Assembly: GCA_036307185.1 (NCBI GenBank)
Contig: JAXJYC010000039.1
Span: forward strand, 65,356 to 129,355
Length of the DNA: 64,000 bases
Reading direction: 5' to 3'
Origin: SVEL01 sp017381055
GTDB lineage: Bacteria; Bacillota; Clostridia; Lachnospirales; Lachnospiraceae
Positions 10,121-19,757 of this stretch are shown one piece after another. Both the position numbers and the translations under genes were made by a program. A model generated the notes under the pieces. The model was not told the DNA's origin. It saw only the letters and a list, made by a program, of their open reading frames with translations, and did no database searches. The first letter of the stretch is position 1. Each line of letters begins with the position of its first letter.

Positions 10121-11038
10121 TTATTTTAAGAAGCCGTTTACAATCTGTTCTTCTGCTTCTGCTTCTGTAAGACCTAATGTCATAAGCTTAATAATCTGCT
10201 CTCCAGCAATCTTACCGATAGCAGCTTCATGTATAAGCTGTGCATCTAAATTATTGGCTGTAATCTCTGGTATAGCACTAATCTTAGCGTTATCCATAAT
10301 AATCGCATCACACTCTGAATGACCTGCACACTTGTTATTACCATTTATCTTAGCAAGGAAAATCTGATTAGACTCATCCTTAGCAACTGCTCTAGAGATA
10401 ATATTGGCACTTGAATCTTCACCATCAAGCTCTACCTCGAAAGAAGTCTTGGCATACTGGCTACCATGTGTAACAAGCTTCTCGATAACCTTGATAGATG
10501 CTCTGTCAGCAAGACGAGCTGTAGTTATTCTATCAGTAGAATCTACGCCCTTAATCTGAACTGTCTCCATCTCCATATAGCTATCTTCATCGATTTCAAT
10601 AACTGTATGAGGGTTCATAATTCTCTCACCAGTACCTTCACCCTGGCCATAATGCTTTTCTACATACTTTACCTTAGAATTCTTACCGATAAAGAAGCTA
10701 TGAATTCCATCATGCTGAGACTTCTTATCGCCGCCATTGTGAATACCACAACCAGCCACGATAGTTACATCACAATCATCACCAATATGGAAATCATTGT
10801 AAACCATCTCTTCGATACCACTCTGACTAAGAACAACAGGTATATGTACGCTTTCATTCTTTGTTCCAGGCTTAATAATAATATCGATTCCCTGCTTATC
10901 TTCCTTAGTAACAATATCTATATTAGCTGTTGTATTTCTACCTGCCATAGCACCATTGGCACGAATATTATAAGCGCCAGCTGGAACCTCATGGAGGTCA
11001 GCAATCTCTTCTAAAAGTGTCTTCTGAATCTGATCCAT
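10121..11038 (-). CDS. SufB/SufD-family Fe-S cluster scaffold (short form)
   Basis: Partner of the adjacent SufC ATPase in Fe-S cluster assembly. The C-terminal two thirds match the SufB/SufD beta-helix core: IHNGGDKKSQHDGIHSF, VKYVEKHYGQGEGTG, TTARLADRA and the C-terminal HEAAIGKIAGEQIIKLMTLG. At 305 residues it is much shorter than canonical SufB (about 470) and no separate SufB, SufD, SufS or SufU lies nearby. This matches the two-gene SUF-like minimal (SmsCB) layout known from archaea and anaerobic Clostridia. An AGGAGG site precedes the ATG. It begins 13 bases after sufC, so the two are translated from one message. Confidence 0.88.
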   Translation of the reverse strand: MDQIQKTLLEEIADLHEVPAGAYNIRANGAMAGRNTTANIDIVTKEDKQGIDIIIKPGTKNESVHIPVVLSQSGIEEMVYNDFHIGDDCDVTIVAGCGIHNGGDKKSQHDGIHSFFIGKNSKVKYVEKHYGQGEGTGERIMNPHTVIEIDEDSYMEMETVQIKGVDSTDRITTARLADRASIKVIEKLVTHGSQYAKTSFEVELDGEDSSANIISRAVAKDESNQIFLAKINGNNKCAGHSECDAIIMDNAKISAIPEITANNLDAQLIHEAAIGKIAGEQIIKLMTLGLTEAEAEEQIVNGFLK

Positions 11039-11050
11039 ACTGTTGTCCTC

Positions 11051-11773
11051 CTAATCCTTATAATACTTGCAGCCCTCTAAGGTATTTCCTTCAAGCACCT
11101 GAGGAAGAATAACATCCTTAGGTCCCTTATCCTTAACCTGACCTGCAGCTACAACTATGATTTCATCAGCAATATTTAAAATTCTCTCCTGATGAGAAAT
11201 AATGATAATTGTCTTTTCCTTCTCATGCATCTTCTCAAAAACTTTAATAAGATTCTTAAAGCTCCAAAGATCAATACCTGCCTCTGGCTCATCAAATACT
11301 GAAAGCTCTGTATTTCTAGCAATAATAGTAGCAATCTCAATTCGTTTGAGCTCACCACCAGAAAGGCTTGAATCTACTTCTCTATTGATATAATCTCTAG
11401 CACATAAACCAACCTCTGAAAGGAACTCACAAGCTCCTGATACCGAAATTCCATCACCAGCTGCAAGCTTTATCAAATCTTTTACTCTGATACCCTTGAA
11501 ACGAACTGGCTGCTGGAAAGCATAGCTCATACCAAGCTTAGCTCTTTCAGTGATACTCATATTTGTAATATCCTGTCCATTAAACAATATAGTACCTGAT
11601 GTTGGTTTTTCAATACCTACGATAATCTTAGCTAAAGTAGATTTACCACCACCGTTAGGTCCAGTAATTGCCACAAACTTTTTATCATCTATAGTAAGAC
11701 TAACATCTTTTAAAATGTCTTTTATTACACCATTTTCTTCTACTGAAAAGGAGATATTCTTTAACTCTAACAT
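11051..11773 (-). CDS. sufC: Fe-S assembly ATPase SufC
   Basis: ABC-type ATPase that powers the SufB/D-like scaffold. The Walker A motif is GPNGGGKST (residues 39-47), the Q-loop lies in SYAFQQP, the signature is LSGGELKR, Walker B is LSVFDEPEAGID and the switch histidine is in IIISHQERI. There are no membrane segments, which separates it from transporters. At 240 residues it has the typical SufC length. A GGAGG site lies six bases before the ATG. It is the first gene of a two-gene operon with its own promoter inside the end of the spore-protein gene. Confidence 0.93.
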   Translation of the reverse strand: MLELKNISFSVEENGVIKDILKDVSLTIDDKKFVAITGPNGGGKSTLAKIIVGIEKPTSGTILFNGQDITNMSITERAKLGMSYAFQQPVRFKGIRVKDLIKLAAGDGISVSGACEFLSEVGLCARDYINREVDSSLSGGELKRIEIATIIARNTELSVFDEPEAGIDLWSFKNLIKVFEKMHEKEKTIIIISHQERILNIADEIIVVAAGQVKDKGPKDVILPQVLEGNTLEGCKYYKD

Positions 11774-11809
11774 ATTTTTCCTCCTTAGATTCTCTTATTT
11801 AACGCCCAT

Positions 11810-11838
11810 ATTATAACAGAGCTTTTAATACTTTGCAA
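11810..11838 (-). promoter_or_regulatory. Promoter for the sufC-sufB/D-like operon
   Basis: Read on the minus strand: TTGCAA (11833-11838), exactly 17 bases, TATAAT (11810-11815), with the sufC ATG 37 bases downstream. The -35 region and spacer overlap the last codons of the upstream SASP gene, so this operon can be expressed in vegetative cells independently of that gene. Confidence 0.75.
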
Positions 11839-12025
11839 TATTATTAAGCTCCTTCTTTCTTTTAGTTACGAGGCCACCTATCTTGCCAGTTTCCTTAGCA
11901 GTCAATGACTTCCATCCATTTTCCATAACCCTATCTAAAAGCCCTAATTCAGTAGCTATTTCATACTTCAGTTGCTCTTCTGGCTTAATCTTTGAAAGGT
12001 CTATTTTTTTATTTTTCCCTCCCAT
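11825..12025 (-). CDS. Alpha/beta-type small acid-soluble spore protein (divergent)
   Basis: A 66-residue basic protein. It contains KYEIATELGLLDRV, matching the SASP region that holds the Gpr germination-protease site, and GWKSLTAKETGKIGGLVTKR, matching the second conserved DNA-binding block (usual form GxLTarenGxvGGxitkr). Such proteins coat and protect spore DNA and are degraded during outgrowth. It belongs to the clostridial variant with a Lys-rich N-terminus. A GGGAGGG site lies four to five bases before the ATG. A terminator lies immediately upstream, so it must have its own, probably forespore-specific, promoter; I could not identify a convincing sigma-G site. Confidence 0.85.
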   Translation of the reverse strand: MGGKNKKIDLSKIKPEEQLKYEIATELGLLDRVMENGWKSLTAKETGKIGGLVTKRKKELNNIAKY

Positions 12026-12043
12026 ATTTCCCTCCCGATTATG

Positions 12044-12079
12044 ATAAAAAAACTAGGGATGTGTTTTACGTCCCTAGTT
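12044..12079 (-). terminator. Terminator of the addB-addA transcript
   Basis: A nine-bp stem pairs 12051-12059 (AACTAGGGA) with 12071-12079 around an 11-base loop. On the minus strand it is followed by a run of T (12045-12050 complement). It lies about 42 bases beyond the addA stop and ends just before the SASP ribosome site. Confidence 0.85.
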
Positions 12080-12120
12080 CATTTTATCCTATATATATTT
12101 ATTTATACATATTCCATTAC

Positions 12121-15100
12121 TTAAAGTATAAGTTCACTGTCAAACTTTGTAGAATAAATTACCAATTCCTTAATCTGCTTACCTGTAATCTTTGAAAGCG
12201 CCTGCCCATAATACTCAAGCTGACTTCTATATCTAGCATCTAAGTCCTTGATATTCTTAACACTGTCCGTTTTATAGTCAACAACAACTATCTTATCATC
12301 CTCTATAAACCAAGCATCGATAATACCCTGAACCACTACTAGCTCCTGACTCTTATATTCCTCCGAATTAATTACACAGGCGGGCACACCCATTACAAAT
12401 GGTTTTTCTCTGTATAACCTACCCTCTTTATGAGCATTTTTCATGCGTAGACCAAGATTAGAATTAGCAAAACTATAAAGCTTTGTACAATTTATAAGAC
12501 TAATATCTTCCTCACTCATAAGACCCTTGCTTACTATGTTATCAAGCATACTCTTAATGTCTGATTCATCAGCAATATCCAAATCATAATCGAATAGCTC
12601 AAGGGCTCTATGATATGCAGTACCTCTTTTTGCTCCATTTTCAGAAGAAATCATCTCCTCAGTATTTTTCTTTTCATACTGCACCTTTTCTACAAGGCCT
12701 TCCTCCTCAAATTCAAGCTTCATAAACATATGCTTAATATCAGAAATACTCATCTTAGAACGAAGATTACACTCCTCATTATACATATACTCATACGCAA
12801 ATATATCTTCAATTTGCTTTCGTATATCTCCATTATATACCTTATCAGTATCCCAATTTAACAATGCATTCTTATAACTATCAGTTGATGCTACCTGTAC
12901 CATCTTATTGTATACAATAGATGTTGGTGATATTTGTTTAAACTCATATAGCTCCTCATCAATACATCGAATTATAGACATTATTATCCAATCCATATAA
13001 GAACTTGCACCACTTATAAGACTAGAGGACAGCTCTACTCCACTGACACCTTCTAAATGCTCATATTTTTCCAACTTGCTAGTAACATTTCCAACACCTG
13101 TAAGAATGAGTTTTTCTCTAGCTCTTGTAAGAGCAACATATAAAACTCTAAGCTCTTCAGCCATATTTTCTAGCTTAATCTGATTGCCTATTATCTCCTT
13201 AAGAAGTGTCTTATATCTTACACGCTTATCAACGTCTATTTTATTAATACCTATACCCATTGTATGATGAATAACTAACTTCTTTGACACATCCTGCATA
13301 TTCATTTTTTTGCCCATACCAGCTACAAACACAACTGGATATTCTAGACCTTTACTCTTATGAATAGTCATAAGTTTTACAGAATCATCATTCTCATTTG
13401 TAAGATTAGCTTCACCCTGTTCTACCTTGTACTGCTTTAATTTCTCAATATAACGAACAAAGTTAAAGAGTCCACTATATGGTCCATCCTCATAAGCCTT
13501 TGCCTTTTCTAAAAGCATCTCCACATTAGCCATTCTTTTTTTGCCAACACTTGTTGCCGAGATAAACTGTCTAAAATAAGTATCCTCTATAATATGACAA
13601 ATCAAATCATATATAGATGTATAAGACACCATAGCGCGGTAACTCTTAAGCTTCTCCTTTATATCTAAAATAATGCTACCATATATACCATTATAATTAG
13701 CAAACGCCTCATAAAAGCTACCCTGTCCTCCGATTCTTATATCAGATAACATATTTTCCGACAATCCAAATATATTTCTAAGAACACTTGCCAACTTAAT
13801 ATCCTGTCTAGGATTGTCAATGACTGAGAGCATATCAAGAATAGCTCCTATCTCAAAAGTATCAAAATAACCATCTCTAAGACTTGTGGTCACTGTAATT
13901 CCTTTTGACATAAGCACCTGAGTATACACTTCCGCGTATCTTGCAGTGCTTCTTAAAAGTATGGCAATATCAGACATAGATATAGGACGCATTCCCTTAA
14001 CTTCCTTATCAAAGACCATCATAGGTGGTTGGCCATTCTTACCATTAACAAGCTCTAGAATTCTGTCAGCTGTCATCGCAGCCTCAAGCTCTATTTTATC
14101 AAAAGCTTCTTCCTCTAAGCTATCGTCATCGTCTTTATCTTCTCCTGTATCCACAAAGAGAATCTCTGTTTTATACGAAGCTTCATCACCTGGTTCATAA
14201 GGAAACTTTGGATATAACATATTTTCCTCATCATAAGTTATACCTCCTAGCTCCTTTACCATAATCTGCTTAAATATCATATTGGCGAAATCAAGCACCT
14301 GATATCTGCTTCTAAAGTTACTAGATAATATTATCTTTCCATTACCATCAGGAAGCTCAGTATCATCCTTATCCATAGTAGTATATGTCTCATATTTTCC
14401 AAGGAAAAGCTCTGGTCTAGCCAATCTAAACTTATAGATACTCTGCTTAACATCTCCTACCATAAATACGTTAGATGCATCCACGCCACGTCCTGCCACT
14501 GCATTTAAGATAATCTCCTGAACAAGGTTACTATCCTGATACTCATCTATCATAATCTCGTAAAAATCCTTAGATAAAGCTAGAGCTGTTTCTGTGGGAA
14601 CAAATCTACCTTCTTCATCCTCAGAAACAAGTATCTCCAATGCATAATGCTCAAGGTCACTAAAGTCTACTAAGTCCTTATCTGCTTTTATTCTTTTATA
14701 TTCCTTAGCAAATCTCAAAACTAAATCAACCAATGTCTGAACTACCGCAAAACTGCCTGTCACATCTGAAACCATATCCTCGTATGATCTACTAAAATAC
14801 TTACTAGAAAGCTTTCTTATAGTCTTCTTGTAGCTCTCTCGTAAATTGGCAATTCTCTTTTTGACAAGTTCATCCTCAGCTGAGAGACCTCTCATAATAG
14901 GCATTCTGGCAAAATCCATAGCTTTTACCTGCTTACCGATTTCATCGTATCCCTCTGCCTCTAGCATCTTACTGACGCATTCATATTCACTATTTAATAA
15001 GCTCTCATATTTATCAAACAACTGTGTACGACTAAGGTCTAGAGCAGTTCTAGCAGCTTTGGCACACTCCTTTAGCTGCTCCTTTATACTATCTGCCACT

Positions 15101-15738
15101 ATATCTAACCAAATATGGGAATTCTCCTCCTTGTACATATCACAAAGACTCAAAAGCCACTTCTCTGGATTAGGATAACTTGATGCATATGTATACAAGG
15201 TCAATATAGCCTCCTCCACATCACTGTCATCTCTTGTTCCAGAATATTCGTCAATAAATCTTAAGAACTCTCTATCTCCACTCTCGTATCTCTCCTCTAA
15301 AACTGCTGCAATAGCATCCGACTGCATCAGCTTCAGCTCTCCAGTATCACCTATCTTAAAGCCTGGGTCTAAATCAATATTACTAAAATACTCTCTTACC
15401 ACATCACCGCAGAAACTATCTATAGTAGCAATTTTAGCATTATGTATATAGGTTGTCTGCTTGCGCAAATGCTCATTTAACGGGTCCTTAATAGCCTCAA
15501 CCTCCAACGCCTTTAACACTCGCTCTCTCATCTCTCCTGCTGCCGCTCTTGTAAATGTTACAACCAACAGCTTATCTATGTCTACAGGCTCTTTGCCATA
15601 CTTACCTAGCACCATAGAAATAATTCTCTCAACCAAGACCGCAGTCTTTCCAGAACCAGCAGCTGCCGATACAAGAAGATTACAATCTCTTGTCTTTATA
15701 ACTCTACTCTGTTCATCAGTCCATCTTGTACCCGACAT
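12121..15738 (-). CDS. addA: ATP-dependent helicase/nuclease subunit A
   Basis: The UvrD-type 3'-5' helicase and nuclease subunit of AddAB, which processes double-strand breaks for RecA loading. Visible are the Walker A SAAAGSGKTAVLVERI near the N-terminus, MIDEYQDSNLVQ (Walker B), GDVKQSIYKFRLARPELF (motif III), TIHKSKGLEYPVVFV, LYVALTRAREKL (motif VI), and the C-terminal RecB-type nuclease motif VVDYKTD. The 1205 residues match the family length. The ATG lies one base after the addB stop, with AGGA upstream, so translation is coupled to addB. Confidence 0.96.
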   Translation of the reverse strand: MSGTRWTDEQSRVIKTRDCNLLVSAAAGSGKTAVLVERIISMVLGKYGKEPVDIDKLLVVTFTRAAAGEMRERVLKALEVEAIKDPLNEHLRKQTTYIHNAKIATIDSFCGDVVREYFSNIDLDPGFKIGDTGELKLMQSDAIAAVLEERYESGDREFLRFIDEYSGTRDDSDVEEAILTLYTYASSYPNPEKWLLSLCDMYKEENSHIWLDIVADSIKEQLKECAKAARTALDLSRTQLFDKYESLLNSEYECVSKMLEAEGYDEIGKQVKAMDFARMPIMRGLSAEDELVKKRIANLRESYKKTIRKLSSKYFSRSYEDMVSDVTGSFAVVQTLVDLVLRFAKEYKRIKADKDLVDFSDLEHYALEILVSEDEEGRFVPTETALALSKDFYEIMIDEYQDSNLVQEIILNAVAGRGVDASNVFMVGDVKQSIYKFRLARPELFLGKYETYTTMDKDDTELPDGNGKIILSSNFRSRYQVLDFANMIFKQIMVKELGGITYDEENMLYPKFPYEPGDEASYKTEILFVDTGEDKDDDDSLEEEAFDKIELEAAMTADRILELVNGKNGQPPMMVFDKEVKGMRPISMSDIAILLRSTARYAEVYTQVLMSKGITVTTSLRDGYFDTFEIGAILDMLSVIDNPRQDIKLASVLRNIFGLSENMLSDIRIGGQGSFYEAFANYNGIYGSIILDIKEKLKSYRAMVSYTSIYDLICHIIEDTYFRQFISATSVGKKRMANVEMLLEKAKAYEDGPYSGLFNFVRYIEKLKQYKVEQGEANLTNENDDSVKLMTIHKSKGLEYPVVFVAGMGKKMNMQDVSKKLVIHHTMGIGINKIDVDKRVRYKTLLKEIIGNQIKLENMAEELRVLYVALTRAREKLILTGVGNVTSKLEKYEHLEGVSGVELSSSLISGASSYMDWIIMSIIRCIDEELYEFKQISPTSIVYNKMVQVASTDSYKNALLNWDTDKVYNGDIRKQIEDIFAYEYMYNEECNLRSKMSISDIKHMFMKLEFEEEGLVEKVQYEKKNTEEMISSENGAKRGTAYHRALELFDYDLDIADESDIKSMLDNIVSKGLMSEEDISLINCTKLYSFANSNLGLRMKNAHKEGRLYREKPFVMGVPACVINSEEYKSQELVVVQGIIDAWFIEDDKIVVVDYKTDSVKNIKDLDARYRSQLEYYGQALSKITGKQIKELVIYSTKFDSELIL

Positions 15739-15739
15739 A

Positions 15740-18700
15740 CTAGTCCTCCTTTCCTTCCTCTGGTGTCTTTACCACATTCCACTTCTCATTTATATACTTC
15801 AAATCAGTTCCAGACAAGCTTCTATATTCATTGTCAAACTGCTTGTTATCAAAGGCACAAATTCTACTATATTTGCAATAAGTACATGGTGTTAACTGGC
15901 CTCTCTTATATGGATTAATATCAATCTTTCCATCCATTATCTCCTTAGTCATATCACTTACCTTGCACTTAACTCGCTCTATAAGCTTATCAAAATTATC
16001 CAAGGACATAACTCCTGCCTTCTTCTCAACACGCATATCTATGCCACTATCAGAATACTTAGCTTTAGTAATCAAAGACGCTCCCTTAGCATCTACGATA
16101 TCATTATCGATACCTACTATAACTGTCTCTGAACTATTGATAGCACCAGACATCTGATATTCTTTAAGAAGACTACTAGCCAACGCATCCTCATCTAAAA
16201 ATGACTCTTCAAAGTCTAGAACAGGATCCTTTATATTAAAGTAAAATGCACCTGCTGGCACTACATTCTTAGATGGATTAGCCTTTTTCTCCCTCTCTAC
16301 CATCTTGTCCATATAATAGATAAGCTGCAACTGAAGCCCGTTATCCACAAGCGCTGGATCAAAAGATGTACTACCAGACTTATAATCAATAATCTTAATA
16401 TATATATCGCTATCCTTAGACATCTTATCCACTCTATCGATTCGACCTTCTCTAAGCTTAAGCTCAAACTCAGAAGGTTCAAAATCGCCTCTTTTAATAT
16501 GCTCTAACATAGCCCATGCAGACCTATCAGTTATACGTCTTATCTTCTCTATCATATAAGAATTTCTAGCTGAACTTGTAAGCACATTTTCACCATAATT
16601 GCCTGCAACTATATTAACCACTTCATCAACTATAACCTTGCGATCATTATCAGTTACGTTATTTAAATCCATATCTTTTTCAATAAGCTTTCTTGAAAAT
16701 AATTCAATAGCCTCATGGAAAATATTACCCATATCCACCGGTTTAATCTCATAAACTTCCCTCTCAGCAAGCTTTAAACCATAAGATAAGAAATGTGCAT
16801 ATGCACAAGCAGCATACTTCTCAATTCTAGTAATACTACTGCCTACGCCCTCCTTATATAAAGCGCTGGCAACAGTTCTATCAAGAGCCAAATTATTATT
16901 CATAAAGAAAGCTCCCTCTATTGCTCTATTGAGAGCATCTCTATATTTTTCATCCTTAGCAAAATATGTGTAAAGCTCACGCCACAAATCATCTATATCA
17001 TCACTTCCATAAGAAGTGATAGCTCCTGCCATTCTATCAAAGGCTCCCTGTGCAGATAAAATTTTATCTTTCATACTGCTCTTAGCACTATAAATTCCAC
17101 AGTCATTAAACATATCTCTTAAGGTGCCAATTAGATACGAAGGTCTAAGTGGCGAACCGTCAGAAGAACTAGTTGAATAAGTCATAATAAGCTTATCTGA
17201 CGCCTTTGTAAGATTTAAATATAGATAAAATCTCTCGATAAAGGCTTGCTCCCTAACTGTAGGAGATAACTCTAAATCAAGATTCTTAAGTATAGTTCTA
17301 TCACTTCCCGACAACAGTCCAGGCTTGCCATTTCTAGCAGGTATAATACCATCATTTACCCCCGCCACAAATAAAACCTTAATATGATTAAGTCGAGTTC
17401 TTTGTATATCACCTATAACTACCTGATCCATTACAAGAGGAATAATACCCACCTTAATCTCATCAAAGCCATCATCTAACAATCTTCTATATTCCTTTAG
17501 AGAAATCTTCTCTTCACCTAACAGATTAGATAATTTATCCAATAATTCCATAACAAGCTTATATGCCTGTCCATATTCAGCTGCCAAAGAATGCTTTCCT
17601 GCCGCTTCAAACTGTTCCTTACTATTGTTAAGTGCCTCTTCAAGCTCATGTTTTTGCACAAAAGCCTTAATGGCATCTGATATCTCCTTTACAGACATTA
17701 TCGCAAAATCTCTGTCCGTAAAATCAGACAACGCCTCCATAAGCTTAATTCTTATACCTTCACACTGTTCAAACTCTTCATCAGAAAGACCTCTATACTT
17801 CTTTTTAAAGGAATTTGTATACGCAGTTTTACCCTTTATGCCACAACCGATAACGTAATTCTCTAAAATATCTCCTTCTTCATCTGTTATAGGACTCATA
17901 TAATTCTTAATATAAGAAAATACGCTCTCATAAGAAAAATTCTCATCCGATATTCTTAAAATACTTCTAATAATATTAACGAATGGATTGGTAATAAGAG
18001 TTCTTTTATTATCCATAAAGAATGGAATATCAGCTCTCTTAAAGGCCTTCTCCACATTTCTCTTCATACCCTCTAAGTCACCTGTTACCACACCAATATC
18101 TCTATAGCGCAAGCTTCCCTTAGACTCTCTTACAAGCTCAGAAATTTTCTCCGCTATAAAGCTGGTCTCCTCCATTGAATTTTCGGCAACGAAAATCTCA
18201 AAACTATCATCCACATTTATCTTTTCTGCAGCTTCATATCTAAATATATTTTCTTCAATATGACCTAATACCTCTTTGCGACCAAATCTAGACTCTTCTG
18301 TCTTACCTATAATCACAGGTTTCTCTGTACATATATGTCTATCACTAGCCATAGACATAAGCGTATTTATAGTCTCCTTAGACATAGCAAAAAGCTCATG
18401 CTCCTTTATCTCACTAAATCCCACTTCAGTAAGCTTCACGCACTCTTCCTTAGGCAATGTCAATGCTATATTAACAGAATCTGCGCACTCCAAAAGAAGA
18501 CTTAACAGCCTATTTTGAACTGGTGTAAAGCCTGTAAATCCATCTAAATATATTATACTATCTTTAACAATCTTTGACTCCCCTATAACCTCACAAAGCT
18601 TAGAGAGCACCTCTTCCTTTGTTATGTAAGTATTTTCTCCATCATTTATACTAGCCACTTCCTTTTGAAAAGCCTCATATACCACCTTAATATCATGAAG

Positions 18701-19162
18701 CTTCATAGAAGTAGCCTTATGGTCCTTTGTATCCTCAATAACCTTATCTAACTGTTCCGGAGTTACCCCATACTGATAAAGCTCTGAAATAGATGACTTC
18801 ATCTCCTCTACAAAACCAAAGTACTTGTGCTTATCATAGAATAGCTTTAACTTATCCTTATTAGCTTCTATAGCATGACGAAGAAGCAATGTCTTTCCTG
18901 TATCATCTAATATAGATAATCTATTAATTCCAAGCTCCTCAAAGACTCTGAAAGCCAATCTTCCGAAGCTCAATATATCTATATTCATCACTCCATGCCT
19001 AGGATGCTTAACTACTATATCCTTCTGTGTCTCCATAGTAAACTGATCCGGCACAAGCAATATATAGTTCTTGTCCATATTATCTATAGATTCCCTTATT
19101 ATCTCTTCATAAATATGTCCGGTCTTTCCCACACCACTTGCTCCTAATATAAAGCGTAACAT
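15740..19162 (-). CDS. addB: ATP-dependent helicase/nuclease subunit B
   Basis: The second subunit of AddAB, holding a degenerate helicase and a 5'-strand nuclease. A Walker A motif lies at residues 7-14 (GASGVGKT), and nuclease residues lie in IIDYKSGS. The Fe-S cluster ligands known for AddB are visible: one Cys in EKYAACAYAHF and the C-terminal CTYCKYSRICAFD group. The protein therefore depends on Fe-S assembly; sufC lies in the same neighbourhood, which may be coincidence. The 1140 residues are normal for the family. A GGGAGG site precedes the ATG. It is the first gene of addB-addA, and the 156-base gap upstream shows no clear terminator. Confidence 0.95.
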   Translation of the reverse strand: MLRFILGASGVGKTGHIYEEIIRESIDNMDKNYILLVPDQFTMETQKDIVVKHPRHGVMNIDILSFGRLAFRVFEELGINRLSILDDTGKTLLLRHAIEANKDKLKLFYDKHKYFGFVEEMKSSISELYQYGVTPEQLDKVIEDTKDHKATSMKLHDIKVVYEAFQKEVASINDGENTYITKEEVLSKLCEVIGESKIVKDSIIYLDGFTGFTPVQNRLLSLLLECADSVNIALTLPKEECVKLTEVGFSEIKEHELFAMSKETINTLMSMASDRHICTEKPVIIGKTEESRFGRKEVLGHIEENIFRYEAAEKINVDDSFEIFVAENSMEETSFIAEKISELVRESKGSLRYRDIGVVTGDLEGMKRNVEKAFKRADIPFFMDNKRTLITNPFVNIIRSILRISDENFSYESVFSYIKNYMSPITDEEGDILENYVIGCGIKGKTAYTNSFKKKYRGLSDEEFEQCEGIRIKLMEALSDFTDRDFAIMSVKEISDAIKAFVQKHELEEALNNSKEQFEAAGKHSLAAEYGQAYKLVMELLDKLSNLLGEEKISLKEYRRLLDDGFDEIKVGIIPLVMDQVVIGDIQRTRLNHIKVLFVAGVNDGIIPARNGKPGLLSGSDRTILKNLDLELSPTVREQAFIERFYLYLNLTKASDKLIMTYSTSSSDGSPLRPSYLIGTLRDMFNDCGIYSAKSSMKDKILSAQGAFDRMAGAITSYGSDDIDDLWRELYTYFAKDEKYRDALNRAIEGAFFMNNNLALDRTVASALYKEGVGSSITRIEKYAACAYAHFLSYGLKLAEREVYEIKPVDMGNIFHEAIELFSRKLIEKDMDLNNVTDNDRKVIVDEVVNIVAGNYGENVLTSSARNSYMIEKIRRITDRSAWAMLEHIKRGDFEPSEFELKLREGRIDRVDKMSKDSDIYIKIIDYKSGSTSFDPALVDNGLQLQLIYYMDKMVEREKKANPSKNVVPAGAFYFNIKDPVLDFEESFLDEDALASSLLKEYQMSGAINSSETVIVGIDNDIVDAKGASLITKAKYSDSGIDMRVEKKAGVMSLDNFDKLIERVKCKVSDMTKEIMDGKIDINPYKRGQLTPCTYCKYSRICAFDNKQFDNEYRSLSGTDLKYINEKWNVVKTPEEGKED

Positions 19163-19318
19163 TCCGCTACCTCCCTCTCAAATATCAATCTAGTCTTAAA
19201 CTAGCTATATCTATATTAATACTTTATGTGTACAATAATTCACTCATAAAACCATCTTTACCGAATAAAATATATAAATAATATTTATGTTTATGGCTTA
19301 TGCCTAACAGGAGAATCT

Positions 19319-19519
19319 ATGAATCAGGACGACAATCCAAAAATTTACGTTATGCAGTTAAAAGAGCTTATATACACCGCTTTGCTTATTATCCTTACAA
19401 TCGTACTTATCATAGTACTAATAAACGTCTTCGCTACCAAGGATAGTTCAACTACAACCTCTGCAACTTTAGGAACGGAGAGCACCTCCGAATCCATATA
19501 CTCCTATACATATAATTAG
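19319..19519 (+). CDS. Small single-pass membrane protein, unknown function
   Basis: I do not recognise a family. The 66 residues consist of a polar start (MNQDDNPKIYVMQLKEL), one strongly hydrophobic segment at about 18-40 (YTALLIILTIVLIIVLINVF), and a Ser/Thr-rich tail ending YSYTYN that is probably extracytoplasmic. An AGGAGAATCT site directly precedes the ATG, which supports real translation. It is read divergently from addB and stands alone before the regulator at 19.8 kb. Confidence 0.6.
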   Translation: MNQDDNPKIYVMQLKELIYTALLIILTIVLIIVLINVFATKDSSTTTSATLGTESTSESIYSYTYN

Positions 19520-19757
19520 TTCACATCATTAAACACTATTTTACCCAATTTTCTGATACTTCGCAATCACTTAATATAACTTAATCTAACTCAAATTAGC
19601 AAGAATATAAGTTGCATTTTGTCTATTAAAATTGTAATATATTTATATATAGTTGTTTAGTTGTGCATTATAGTTTCATATCATATAAAAAGTACTCAAA
19701 TAAAAACTTTCCTATATGATATAAATTGGATACACATATTAGATTAGGAGGTTTTTT

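Noticed and set aside
10466..11014. A 182-residue open frame on the plus strand opposite the SufB/D-like gene.
   Set aside because: It is antisense to a well-supported gene, has no ribosome site and no recognisable motifs.
19681..19727. Inverted repeat TATCATATA/TATATGATA before the HTH/ATPase gene as an autoregulatory operator.
   Set aside because: It is pure AT in a very AT-rich gap with a long spacer, so chance is likely.
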